From assembly GCA_964583095.1 (NCBI GenBank), contig CAZOVB010000004.1:62001-126000 (forward strand): a stretch of DNA of 64,000 nt, read 5' to 3'. Positions 17,210 to 25,971 of this stretch are shown here, in pieces (positions within the stretch are counted from its first letter, which is position 1; every line of letters starts with the position of its first letter). Under the pieces are notes generated by a model. That model was given only the letters and a program-made list of their open reading frames with translations. It was not told the DNA's origin and did no database searches. This DNA comes from CAZOVB01 sp964583095. Lineage in GTDB: Bacteria > Planctomycetota > Phycisphaerae > SM23-33. Both the position numbers and the translations under genes were made by a program.

Positions 17210-18346
17210 TCAATCGCGGTTTGGGGGCGAATCGAGCAGGGCGCAGATCTGCTCGGCGATGATCTGCCGCCCGGGGTGGTAGAGATCGAGGCAGGCGCGG
17301 GACATGCGTGCGATCCTGTCGGGGTTGTGAATGAGCCGGGCGGTTTCGGAAACGATCTTCTTGGAACCCCGGGCGATCAGGGCAGCGCCCTGCTGTTGGA
17401 AAAACTCCGCGTTGCCGCCCTCTTGGCCGGGAACGGGGTTGATCAGAACCATCGGCGTGCCTTTGCAGAGGCACTCGCTTGTGGTGATTCCCCCGGCCTT
17501 GGTGACCATGACGTCTGCGATTTCCACCAGCTCGTGCATGCAGTCGGTGAAGCCCACCGGGATGAGACGTTCGTTGTTGGCTGCGAGTTTGCCCAGGCGG
17601 GCCAGGAGCCTCTTATTGCGTCCAGCCAGCGCGATCAATTGAAGTTTGGGGCAGGCTTCGAGGAGGTTTTCGGCGATTTTCAGGATCGGCCCGACGGTGA
17701 ACTCGGCTCCGCCCGAGAGAAGCGCCACCGGGCAGCGGGGAGGAAGCTGCCACTTTTTTCGGATTGCTGCCCGGTCCAGTTCTTCCTGCCATTTGGGCTC
17801 GATGGGGATGCCGCTGACGGTGATCCGCTCCTCGGGCACCTCCCAGCGGGAGACGATTTCCCGGCTGCGCTGCTGGGGCAGGAACCAGTGTGCTACATCC
17901 TGTGCATACCACCAGCGGTGTATTTCGACATCGGTAGCCACCACGCACTGCCGACAGGAAATCTCGCCGCGTTGCTGCATTCGGCGGATGAGGGGTCCCT
18001 GGAGAAAATGGGTATTGATGATCAGGTCCGGCTGAAGCTCGATGATCTTTTCGCCCAGCGGGGCAAGCATGAGGCGTTCCTGCCAGAGGCGCGGGCGTTC
18101 CAGGAGGCCCCTGCCGGGACGATGGGGTCGGTTGGTAAGCCGGAACCCCAGCCCGTAGGTTCTCGGGAAGCGCGTCATGCCGAGTTTAAAGCCGCCGGCG
18201 TAGCAGAAGGAGAAGATGCTCCGCGCGTAGTCGAGGATATCCAGCCTCTGGACGTCCAGATCGGGGCGCAGACGCCCCAACTCGCCGGCCAGGGCCCGCG
18301 CGGCGGCGTTGTGTCCGGTGCCGACGCTTGCGGTGAGAATCAACAC
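17210..18346 (-). CDS. MGDG-synthase/MurG-like glycosyltransferase (GT28)
   Basis: Probable membrane-surface glycosyltransferase that transfers a sugar from a nucleotide donor to a lipid such as diacylglycerol. The 378 residues have the MGDG_synth N-terminal domain (LILTASVGTGHNAAARAL) and a GT28 C-terminal domain with ALLSGGAEFTVGP and the donor-binding loop VTKAGGITTSECLCKGTPM. No transmembrane segment; peripheral binding through basic residues is usual for the family. The first usual start codon is GTG at 18346 without a clear Shine-Dalgarno. The frame stays open upstream, and an ATT at 18376 has GGAGA 8 bases before it, so the real N-terminus may be about 10 residues longer. It lies 100 bp upstream of the COG3581-like gene on the same strand. 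Confidence 0.86.
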   Translation of the reverse strand: MLILTASVGTGHNAAARALAGELGRLRPDLDVQRLDILDYARSIFSFCYAGGFKLGMTRFPRTYGLGFRLTNRPHRPGRGLLERPRLWQERLMLAPLGEKIIELQPDLIINTHFLQGPLIRRMQQRGEISCRQCVVATDVEIHRWWYAQDVAHWFLPQQRSREIVSRWEVPEERITVSGIPIEPKWQEELDRAAIRKKWQLPPRCPVALLSGGAEFTVGPILKIAENLLEACPKLQLIALAGRNKRLLARLGKLAANNERLIPVGFTDCMHELVEIADVMVTKAGGITTSECLCKGTPMVLINPVPGQEGGNAEFFQQQGAALIARGSKKIVSETARLIHNPDRIARMSRACLDLYHPGRQIIAEQICALLDSPPNRD

Positions 18347-18424
18347 CCGCGGCGGGTTGGGTCTGTTGCTTGAAATCCTGTTCTCTCCTGAGCCAGTGGG
18401 TGGGCCTCTGGGGGCGCGGGGGTT

Positions 18425-20191
18425 TCAGGGCTCCTGCGGGCTTTGCTGCCTCTGGAGCCACTTCAGGTGCTGGCCGGCCACATCCTGCCACGGGTTGGGC
18501 GGAGCTTCGTGGGCCACCAGGTTGAAGTAGTACCGGGCGCTCTTGAGGCCGGGAACCCGTTCCTGGAGCTGTCGGGCCTGAAACTGAAGCCTTCCCAGTT
18601 CGTAATTGGCCTGGATGGCGGCATCGGTGAGTCCGCCGGCCAGCTCCACAAGCCTCCTGGCTCGCAGGACATTGTCGCTGAAAGACAAGGCTAACGCCAG
18701 TTCAAGATTGTCGGCGAGGGGCGTTTTCCCCGGATCGGGCCGCTCGGGGTCGTCCCCCTCGGCCCGGATGAGCCTGCGAAGGTCTCTTCCGAAGTTTCGG
18801 CTGTAGGGGTTGAGGTTCATGTAGGCGGCCAGGACCGCAGCGGCCGACTCGTCCTGGAGCACCTGGTTCTGCTCGATCAGCCAGAGCAGATAGCGCGCTC
18901 GCTCAAGGCCCTTTGCATAGAGCTGGAGAGGAGGCACGGGGCGGGGGGGCAGAAAGAGTCGATCCTCGCCGGTGGGGGCAGGCTGGGCCTGTTCGAGGTG
19001 TGGGGCGAGGGTCTTGGCTGCTTCTTCCAGCAAGGCCTTGGCTTGGGCGGGTCTGCGGTTTCGCAGTTCCAATTCGGCCAGTCGGAGCCTGGCCAGTCCT
19101 GCCTGGGGCTGGGCTGGGTGCCGCGAGGCAAGGGTTTCCAGGAACTTTGCGGCCTGTGGAGCGGGCCAGTCGGCGCTGAAGCTGACCTGGCCGTTGTCCA
19201 GGGCGTGCTCGTCGAGCTGCAGGCTGTGCATCTGGGACAGCAGCCAGAGGGTCTCGGGCACCCAGGGGCTCCGGGGGTGTCGTTCCAGGAAGCCCCGGGC
19301 CCTGTCGGAGAGTCGCTGGATGTCGGCTCGCATCTGGGCGCGGATGGCCCGGCCGAGATTCATCCTCTCAGCGTTGAGACTCTGGGCGCGACTCCGCCAG
19401 GGCTCGACGCTGCCGGAGGGGAAGATGGATTCCGGGGAGCTGATCTGCCTCTGGAGCAGGGCGAAATCCAGCCGATCGATACCGACCTGCGTCTGAAAGA
19501 TGAACAGGGCGGCGGCGAGCATGCCCCCCTGTAGGGGAAGGATGATGCCGCGACGGATCTTCGCCAGCCAGGTGACCGACGCGGTTGCAAGCCCGGCCAG
19601 CAGGGCGCCCGCGCCGGCCAGCACGAGCCAACTGACGGGGATCCATCGCTGGATGGGTTCGACGACGGCGGCATCGACTCCGGCATAGGCCAGCAGGGCC
19701 AACAGGGAGATCGGGCTCACAAGCCCCAGAGCGGTGCTGGTCATGGGCCCGTAACCCTTGTGGCGGGCAAAGGCGATGACCATGCATCCGACCATGACCC
19801 CCAGGGCCAGCACGACGGCGTGGCCGAAAAAGGCCAGGACCACCACAAACACGACGGCGGCTGCAAGTCGGTAGTTGGCGGCGATGAGGATGGGAACAAA
19901 GACGAAAATCGAAGCCAGAAGGGCGTAGACGGGGATCATCCACGGATCGTGGACGACGCTCAGAGGCATGGAGAGAGCTTCGGCCACCGGTGCCAGCACG
20001 CTGGCGCGGAAAGAGGCCGCCTGGAAGACGAGCCAGTCCCCGCTGGCCAGTCTGACCCACACGAGGCAGGCGCAGGAGAAGACCGCGAGGTTCAGGGCAA
20101 AGAGAATCCCCCATAGCCATCCCCGCCTGGGGGGATGGACAGCCCGTTGGGGCTGGGGATCCGGCACATTGCCGGTCTGGATGCCTGTCAT
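18425..20191 (-). CDS. Polytopic membrane protein with TPR-like C-terminal half
   Basis: A 588-residue protein I cannot assign to a named family. Residues 25-250 hold about seven hydrophobic helices (for example LWGILFALNLAVFSCACLVWV, VYALLASIFVFVPILIAA, AAAVVFVVVLAFFGHAVVLAL). The rest is soluble and helical, with spaced LxxLExLAxRHPxxP-like units (about 320-560) resembling tetratricopeptide repeats, and ends QRQQSPQEP. The topology suggests an inner-membrane anchor with a protein-binding extracytoplasmic or cytoplasmic arm. It lies 78 bp upstream of the glycosyltransferase on the same strand and 210 bp downstream of the AsmA-like gene, so it could belong to the same envelope-related run. 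Confidence 0.7.
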   Translation of the reverse strand: MTGIQTGNVPDPQPQRAVHPPRRGWLWGILFALNLAVFSCACLVWVRLASGDWLVFQAASFRASVLAPVAEALSMPLSVVHDPWMIPVYALLASIFVFVPILIAANYRLAAAVVFVVVLAFFGHAVVLALGVMVGCMVIAFARHKGYGPMTSTALGLVSPISLLALLAYAGVDAAVVEPIQRWIPVSWLVLAGAGALLAGLATASVTWLAKIRRGIILPLQGGMLAAALFIFQTQVGIDRLDFALLQRQISSPESIFPSGSVEPWRSRAQSLNAERMNLGRAIRAQMRADIQRLSDRARGFLERHPRSPWVPETLWLLSQMHSLQLDEHALDNGQVSFSADWPAPQAAKFLETLASRHPAQPQAGLARLRLAELELRNRRPAQAKALLEEAAKTLAPHLEQAQPAPTGEDRLFLPPRPVPPLQLYAKGLERARYLLWLIEQNQVLQDESAAAVLAAYMNLNPYSRNFGRDLRRLIRAEGDDPERPDPGKTPLADNLELALALSFSDNVLRARRLVELAGGLTDAAIQANYELGRLQFQARQLQERVPGLKSARYYFNLVAHEAPPNPWQDVAGQHLKWLQRQQSPQEP

Positions 20192-20401
20192 GGGCCATCC
20201 CGGGCCCGGCGAGGTCTTTGCCTCAGCCCGGGCGCGTTGTTTTGTAACCGCCCATCGGCGGTGGTGGTATTTACGGTTTCTCAGCCTCGCATGGGGTCGA
20301 GGCCTGCAAGGCTTGGCCCAGAAATCAGCATCGGGCCGAGTGTCTCTTCTGCTTCGTGACGGCCGATTGGTTGCGCAGCCGACCCGGAAGTTTCAATAAT
20401 C

Positions 20402-23400
20402 CTAGTCTTTTGCCTTGGGGGAAGGCAAGTTGTTCCCGGCGGTCTTCTGCTTCTCCCGCTGCCAGTTGACCCACATGCGGTAGAAGATGGAGTTGCGGAC
20501 GAAGACGGCCCCGAGCGTCTCGTTGGGCCAGGGCAACTTAACCTGCTGATCAACGAGCTTGCCGTTTTCGATCCGGGCCCGGACCTTCAGCAGCGGCAGC
20601 CTCCCCTGCCTCCAGTTGTGGTGCCACCGGGCTGTCTGTCCGCTGCCCAGCACGAGCAGGCCGATCTGGTACCGGGCCCTGCCTGCCACGTCGGTCTGCC
20701 CCTCCATGTAGACATCGTATTCCTCTCCGTCGAAGATCATATCGTTCTCGGCCGAGCCGTCAGCGCTCAGCTGGGCAAAGGCCGTCATCGTGCTGTAGCG
20801 ATAGTGGGTCAGGTTGAGCCCCGGGAAGATATCGGTGAGGAATTCCGGGGCGGCCCGGCCCAGAAGGAAGCCCTCGGTGGTGACGGTGACGGCCTGGCCG
20901 GAAGGAAAGGCCGGATAGCGGCGGTTGAGGGTCCGTGCGATCTCATCGACCAGGGGGATGCTGAGCTGTTCATCCCGGCTGAAGGTACCCATGACGGTGT
21001 TGCCGGGGAATTGGAGTTCCAGTTGCGGCTGCATGTTTTCATTGGCCAGCACGTCGATCAGTTCGATGCGTGTATTCAGGACGGGCTGCTCGTCCTGAAG
21101 GTTGACGCGGTGGCCGGCCTGGTAGGTCCCCCCGTTGAGCATGCCACGGTAGGATAGGTCGAACCGGCCGTTGCGAAGGGTTCCGCGAAGCTTGAGGTCG
21201 TGAACGGTGTAGGGTCTCTGGACGCGCGGATCGAAGCTGACGAATTGCCCGCATTGCATGTCAAGTTGAAGGTCGCCGGCCGCCCCGGCCTGCTGGACTT
21301 TCTGGAGCAGATCTTCCGCCTGTTTGCGAACTTCCCGGGTGGGGATCCGATCACCCACGCTGGCCGGGCGGGGAGGCTTGGGAGGCCAGAGCCATCTCTG
21401 CAGATCCGGCTGGCTGAGGTAGGTCGCCAGGATACGGATCTTTCCGGAGGGACGGCTTGTGAGGTTCTCGGCGTTTCCGAGCAGATAGAGATGGTTTCGC
21501 CCGGCCCGAACTTCCAGACAGTCGGTTTCGACTTTTCCCAGGTCGCGAAGCTCGCCCGCCCGGGAGAGTCGCAGGTCCCGCCAGCGCAGTTGCCCGTCCA
21601 GGCCGACGCGTTTGTTCCGGAAGGTTCCCGTCAGGTCCCTGCATTGCAGCAGGAGGTCCAGATGGTGCTGTTCGGGAATGTTGCGCCAGGTGGCGTAGAG
21701 GAAGGCCTTGCCCTGCAGATCGAGCCCCTTGAGTTCGCGCACCGATCGGCCCAGCTTCGAGGCATCGTCGGTCCAGATGGCTCCGGAGAGCCGGCCCTGG
21801 AGGCCGAAGGGCGCAGACTGGGCGTCCAGGGCGAAGCGGCCGATGGCGTCCACGGCCAAAGCCGGCGATCGAAGGCTGAGGGCTTTCAAATCGATTTCAT
21901 CCAGGCTCCGGGGCACCTGGGCCTGGAGGGAGACGGTCAGGGGCGAATTGGCCGCCTTGTTCCAACTGACGGGCCAGGAAATCTTGTCGTCGGGTGAATC
22001 AGCGCCGGGGGCGTCATAACGCAGGGCCAGGGCGTCGGCGTTCATCTCGGCTTCCAGGGCCCAATCCCGGCCTTCTTGTCGGGCGCCGAGGCGGATCTGC
22101 ACCGCCCCCTGCATATTGAGCTTCTCCACCTCCTGCCAGAGATGGCGGGGCAGGAAACGCCGGCCGGGGGCTTCCGAATCCATCTCGAGCCGGGCCAGGG
22201 CGGTCAACTCGGCCTCGCGGATTCGCCCCTTTCCGCCGTCGGGGTCCCGGGCCAGGATCGCCTGGCCGGAAAGTACGACCTGCTGACGTGCCAGGCCCAG
22301 GCGGACGTCCTGGATTTTCGCCATCCAGAGCCCGCCGGGGCGGGATTCCAGGAGCACTCGGCCATCGGCCCAGGTGGGCGAAACGATGGTGTCTCCCGGG
22401 GCGAACCGGACGGTGGAGCTAGCGTCTGCCAACTCGAAGGCGACCTTTGCCGAGGTTGCATCCATTTGCCCCTTCAAGTGAACATGCGTTCGCCCCCCGG
22501 GCTGGTAGGTCGCTTCCAAGGGCATAGCGGGAGGCAACATCGCCAGAATGCGGCCGGGGCTTTCGGTTTCGGTCCACAGTTCAAAATCCGCTCGGGGCTG
22601 GGGATCCCGATGCAATCGGGCCTCGGCTCGAATGCTTGTGCCCCCCTGGGCCAGTTGCAGGTCGAAAGACGCTCGGGCCGGTTCCTGGGCGCAGTAGGGC
22701 AGATGCAGGGAGAGATCGAGGCCCTGGCTGCCGATCGGGGCCGGGGGCTTGTGCAGCAGGTGGGGGATCTCGATGGTGGCAGCGGAGAGATCCGAGCGGA
22801 TCTGGAGGTCCAGATGGTCCGGGCCGGCCTGGAGCTGGAAGCCTCCCCGGTTGGCTCCTGAGAGTTTGTCGCGATAGGCTCCCAGGCGGGGCAGACAGGA
22901 GAGGAGCTTTTCCATCCGGGCGAGCTGGTACCGCCCGGAGGCCTGAATGTGCTGATCCTGGCCGGGGTCGACGAAGGAAAGCTCGCCGCGCGTTACGTGG
23001 AGCAACTGCTGGTGATCCAGGACAAGCTGAGCGGTCAGATCTTCCAGGGCGACCCGATCGGTGGTCAATCGCCCTGAGATCATCAGGTGGGCCTTGGCTC
23101 CCTCAGGTTGCTGGATCCAGGGGGGGATTTCCAGACGGGCCCCGGGAGGCAGGTCCAGGTGCAGCGCCAGTCGGTTTCTTCCAGGCTGACCCAGGAAGAA
23201 CTCGCCTCGCAGAGGGCCCTGGGCCCGAGCGGAGGCGGGCAGCGCCGACCAGGGGGCCGGCAGTCTCTGCAAGGCCGGAAGATCGTTGATCTCCATCCTG
23301 CCCTGCCATTGCATGTTTCGCACCAGGGCCAGGCCCTTGTAAACAAGGCCTGGTTCCGGACGGGCCCAGATTTGCAGGATCGCCTCCAGGTCTCGGATGC

Positions 23401-24724
23401 TCCCGGAACCCTCGAAGCGGTTCCCAGCCAGTTCCAGAAAGGATTCCTGAGCCTGGAGATCCCAGGTGCGGTCATCCAAGGTGGTGGAGATCCCTCCCCG
23501 CAGCTCGGTCCCGAAGGGCTTGAGGACCTTCGAGCCTCGAAGAAGCTGCATGGCCCCGGCCTGGGCGGAAGCGGAGATCTGCAGCTTATGCCCCTCGTGG
23601 CCAAGAGCCATGGAAACGTCCACGGGTCCCTGGGCGCGGTAGGGTCCCAGATCCGGCGTCCCGGTCAGCAGGGCCACCAGTCGGGAAGGGAAAACCGAGC
23701 CCTGTATCTGGAGCTCCCTGAGTCCCTGCCAGTGTCCGGCCAGGATGGCATCGCTCAGGATGCCCCGGGCCTGGAGGTCCACGCCCGGAATGCGGATGCT
23801 TCCCCGCCGGAGATGAATCGTCGACTCCAGCGGGTCATAGGTGGCCGAGAGGGAGATGCCGGCATCTTCGATCACCGGCAGGGCCGGTCCCTGTTCCGGC
23901 TGAACGTCCAGGTCCTCGATAGTGACCCGGCAGGCCAGCTCGTCGACGATCCCCTCTCGCGAGACCTCCAGAAACAGCGAGCCGCTGCATTTTCCGCTGA
24001 GGCGCTTGAGGGGCAGGTTCAGAAGCTCCCGCAGATAGAGCTGCTGGATATCCACGCCGGAAAACGCCAGGGACACCTGGGGTGGCTCATCGCCTGTGAT
24101 CCCCGCCCGCATGCTTAGAGGGGCATCGCCGCCCCGTTGGTCAATGCCTCCCGAGAGGGTGATCCTGCCGATGGTCGGAGTCTTGCCCGAGAGGATCTGC
24201 ATGTCGTGGACGCCAAGGCGCAGCTCCTGGTTGGGGCCGGGCAACTCTACGCTGATGCGGGCATTGCGTATCGAGAGCCGCTGGATGTCGCCGCTGTAAT
24301 CGGCCTTGGCCAACGGCAGCAGGTTGCTTTGCCCCTGGGGGTTGATGTGGATGTGAAGCTGAGGGTGAAGCAGCTCGACCCACTCGATGCTCCCGGTAGT
24401 CAGCCAGGTCAGGGGGGAAAAGTCTGCCCGGATCTCCCGAACCTCCAGCAGGGGCTTGTAGGCGAACTGCCTGGGGCTGCTGATCGTCAAACCCCGGAGC
24501 ACCACGCCTTTATCCCAGCTCACAGTGGCTTCTTCCAGGTGCACGGGCATCTGGAACTGCTTCTCCAGGTCGGCCTCGATTTGCGCACGCAACCAGGACT
24601 CGGGCAGCCACCAGGGAAGGCTGACATAGGCCGAGACCAGTAAGAGCAGAATCATCAGGCCCAGGCGAAGGGTGTGCTGCCACCAGCGACGCCTGCGCCA
24701 TCTTTCTACGATGCGCCAGGCCAC
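20402..24724 (-). CDS. AsmA/TamB-like very large envelope protein
   Basis: A 1440-residue protein of the AsmA-like clan, inner-membrane-anchored proteins that span the periplasm as a beta-taco groove and move phospholipids to the outer membrane. One N-terminal transmembrane helix (about 20-40) is followed by the typical opening LEKQFQMPVHLEEATVSWDKGVVLRGLTISS and by more than a thousand residues of repeated beta strands with recurrent motifs such as DLQGKAFL and LQARGILSDA. The C-terminal region (RFDLSYRGMLNGGTYQAGHRV onward) fits the AsmA_2/DUF3971 end. It is a single minus-strand gene between YchF and the TPR membrane protein. No Cys-rich or catalytic motif. Fits with a diderm envelope and with the LptE and BamD-like genes at the left end. 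Confidence 0.83.
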   Translation of the reverse strand: MAWRIVERWRRRRWWQHTLRLGLMILLLLVSAYVSLPWWLPESWLRAQIEADLEKQFQMPVHLEEATVSWDKGVVLRGLTISSPRQFAYKPLLEVREIRADFSPLTWLTTGSIEWVELLHPQLHIHINPQGQSNLLPLAKADYSGDIQRLSIRNARISVELPGPNQELRLGVHDMQILSGKTPTIGRITLSGGIDQRGGDAPLSMRAGITGDEPPQVSLAFSGVDIQQLYLRELLNLPLKRLSGKCSGSLFLEVSREGIVDELACRVTIEDLDVQPEQGPALPVIEDAGISLSATYDPLESTIHLRRGSIRIPGVDLQARGILSDAILAGHWQGLRELQIQGSVFPSRLVALLTGTPDLGPYRAQGPVDVSMALGHEGHKLQISASAQAGAMQLLRGSKVLKPFGTELRGGISTTLDDRTWDLQAQESFLELAGNRFEGSGSIRDLEAILQIWARPEPGLVYKGLALVRNMQWQGRMEINDLPALQRLPAPWSALPASARAQGPLRGEFFLGQPGRNRLALHLDLPPGARLEIPPWIQQPEGAKAHLMISGRLTTDRVALEDLTAQLVLDHQQLLHVTRGELSFVDPGQDQHIQASGRYQLARMEKLLSCLPRLGAYRDKLSGANRGGFQLQAGPDHLDLQIRSDLSAATIEIPHLLHKPPAPIGSQGLDLSLHLPYCAQEPARASFDLQLAQGGTSIRAEARLHRDPQPRADFELWTETESPGRILAMLPPAMPLEATYQPGGRTHVHLKGQMDATSAKVAFELADASSTVRFAPGDTIVSPTWADGRVLLESRPGGLWMAKIQDVRLGLARQQVVLSGQAILARDPDGGKGRIREAELTALARLEMDSEAPGRRFLPRHLWQEVEKLNMQGAVQIRLGARQEGRDWALEAEMNADALALRYDAPGADSPDDKISWPVSWNKAANSPLTVSLQAQVPRSLDEIDLKALSLRSPALAVDAIGRFALDAQSAPFGLQGRLSGAIWTDDASKLGRSVRELKGLDLQGKAFLYATWRNIPEQHHLDLLLQCRDLTGTFRNKRVGLDGQLRWRDLRLSRAGELRDLGKVETDCLEVRAGRNHLYLLGNAENLTSRPSGKIRILATYLSQPDLQRWLWPPKPPRPASVGDRIPTREVRKQAEDLLQKVQQAGAAGDLQLDMQCGQFVSFDPRVQRPYTVHDLKLRGTLRNGRFDLSYRGMLNGGTYQAGHRVNLQDEQPVLNTRIELIDVLANENMQPQLELQFPGNTVMGTFSRDEQLSIPLVDEIARTLNRRYPAFPSGQAVTVTTEGFLLGRAAPEFLTDIFPGLNLTHYRYSTMTAFAQLSADGSAENDMIFDGEEYDVYMEGQTDVAGRARYQIGLLVLGSGQTARWHHNWRQGRLPLLKVRARIENGKLVDQQVKLPWPNETLGAVFVRNSIFYRMWVNWQREKQKTAGNNLPSPKAKD

Positions 24725-24786
24725 GTGTTATCGCTCAGTTAAGATGTCCGGTGGACGAGCCGGTCAGGCCGCCGGCCCCAGGAAGA

Positions 24787-25857
24787 CTAGACACTGAATC
24801 GGAAGTTGATGATGTCCCCGTCCTGGACAATGTAATTTTTCCCTTCCAGGCGAACCTTCCCTGCCGCCTTGGCGGCCTTCATATCTCCGCCCGCCTCGTA
24901 ATCCCCGAAGGCGACGGTCTCTGCGCGGATGAAGCCCCGGGCCAGATCGGTATGGATTTCCCCGGCGGCGTTGACGGCATCGGTGCCGGCCGGCAGGGTC
25001 CAGGCGCGGCATTCGTCTTCGCCGCAGGTCAGGAAGCTTATCAGGTTCATCCTTTCGTAGCAGGCCCGGACGAGGCGGTCCCGTGCCGAAGCCTCGATTC
25101 CCATATCGGCCAGGAATTCGCCGCGCTGTTCGGGTTCGATCTGGGCAATCTCGTCCTCGATCCTCGCCGAGAGCGAGATAGCCGGCAGATCGCCGACGGT
25201 TTCAGGCTGCCGGGAGTCCAGGTCGCCCTCGGAGCAGTTGCGCACGACCAGGGCGGGCTTCTGGGTCAAAAAGGCAAAGCTCCGGATGAGCTTGTCCTGG
25301 CCGGGCGTGATGGGCAGCGAGGAAATGGGCTTGTCGTTTTCCAACGCCTGGCCCAGTTGTTCCATCAATTCCAGTTCCTTGCGGTGCTCGTCGCGGCGGG
25401 GGGTGGGTTTCTTGATCGATTCCTGCAGTCGCTCGATCCGGTTGGTTACCTGCTCAAGGTCGGCGAAAATCAGCTCGGTCTTGAACTCCTCCAGGTCCGC
25501 CTGCGGGTCGATCCGGTCGCGGTAGGCCGGAACGGAAGAATCTTCAAATGCGCGCAGGACGAAAACCAGCATGTCGCTCTGGCGGACCTTGGGCCAGAAG
25601 TTCCGCGCGCGACTGCGTCCCAGCTCGTCGGAAAGATCCATCCCGGGTACGTCGAGAAATTCGATTTCAGCCGGGGTGGTCTTCTTGGGCTGGAACTGTC
25701 GGCTCAGATACTCCAGTCTTTCATCGGGCACCTTGACCACGGCCAGGTGTTCCTGGTCCGGCCGGGTCAGATCCGGCGGGTCGCCATCGGCACTGGCCAC
25801 GGCGGAAAACAGGGTGGTCTTGCCCGAGAGGGGCGGTCCGATCAACGCTACGCGCAT
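24787..25857 (-). CDS. ychF: YchF/OLA1-type P-loop NTPase
   Basis: Universally conserved Obg-family ATPase that associates with ribosomes. The 356 residues match the usual 360. The P-loop reads GPPLSGKT (residues 7-14) where most YchF proteins have GLPNVGKS, so it is divergent. G3 is DVPG. The ATP-selecting NxxE position reads NCSE. A central coiled-coil (about 120-200) is followed by the C-terminal TGS domain (GEIHTDLARGFIRAETVAFGDY, and the final KNYIVQDGDIINFRFSV). The start ATG at 25857 lies 7 bases after GGAG. Transcribed away from the tandem kinase-like gene. Confidence 0.93.
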   Translation of the reverse strand: MRVALIGPPLSGKTTLFSAVASADGDPPDLTRPDQEHLAVVKVPDERLEYLSRQFQPKKTTPAEIEFLDVPGMDLSDELGRSRARNFWPKVRQSDMLVFVLRAFEDSSVPAYRDRIDPQADLEEFKTELIFADLEQVTNRIERLQESIKKPTPRRDEHRKELELMEQLGQALENDKPISSLPITPGQDKLIRSFAFLTQKPALVVRNCSEGDLDSRQPETVGDLPAISLSARIEDEIAQIEPEQRGEFLADMGIEASARDRLVRACYERMNLISFLTCGEDECRAWTLPAGTDAVNAAGEIHTDLARGFIRAETVAFGDYEAGGDMKAAKAAGKVRLEGKNYIVQDGDIINFRFSV

Positions 25858-25971
25858 AGGGGCTCCTTGAGGCCATAATCAACAAACGATCGAGCGGGCG
25901 ATTATATACCAGCGGTGCCCGGAGGCGATAGTTTGTTTCGTCCAGGCCCGATCAGCCGATAAGATGGGCGT

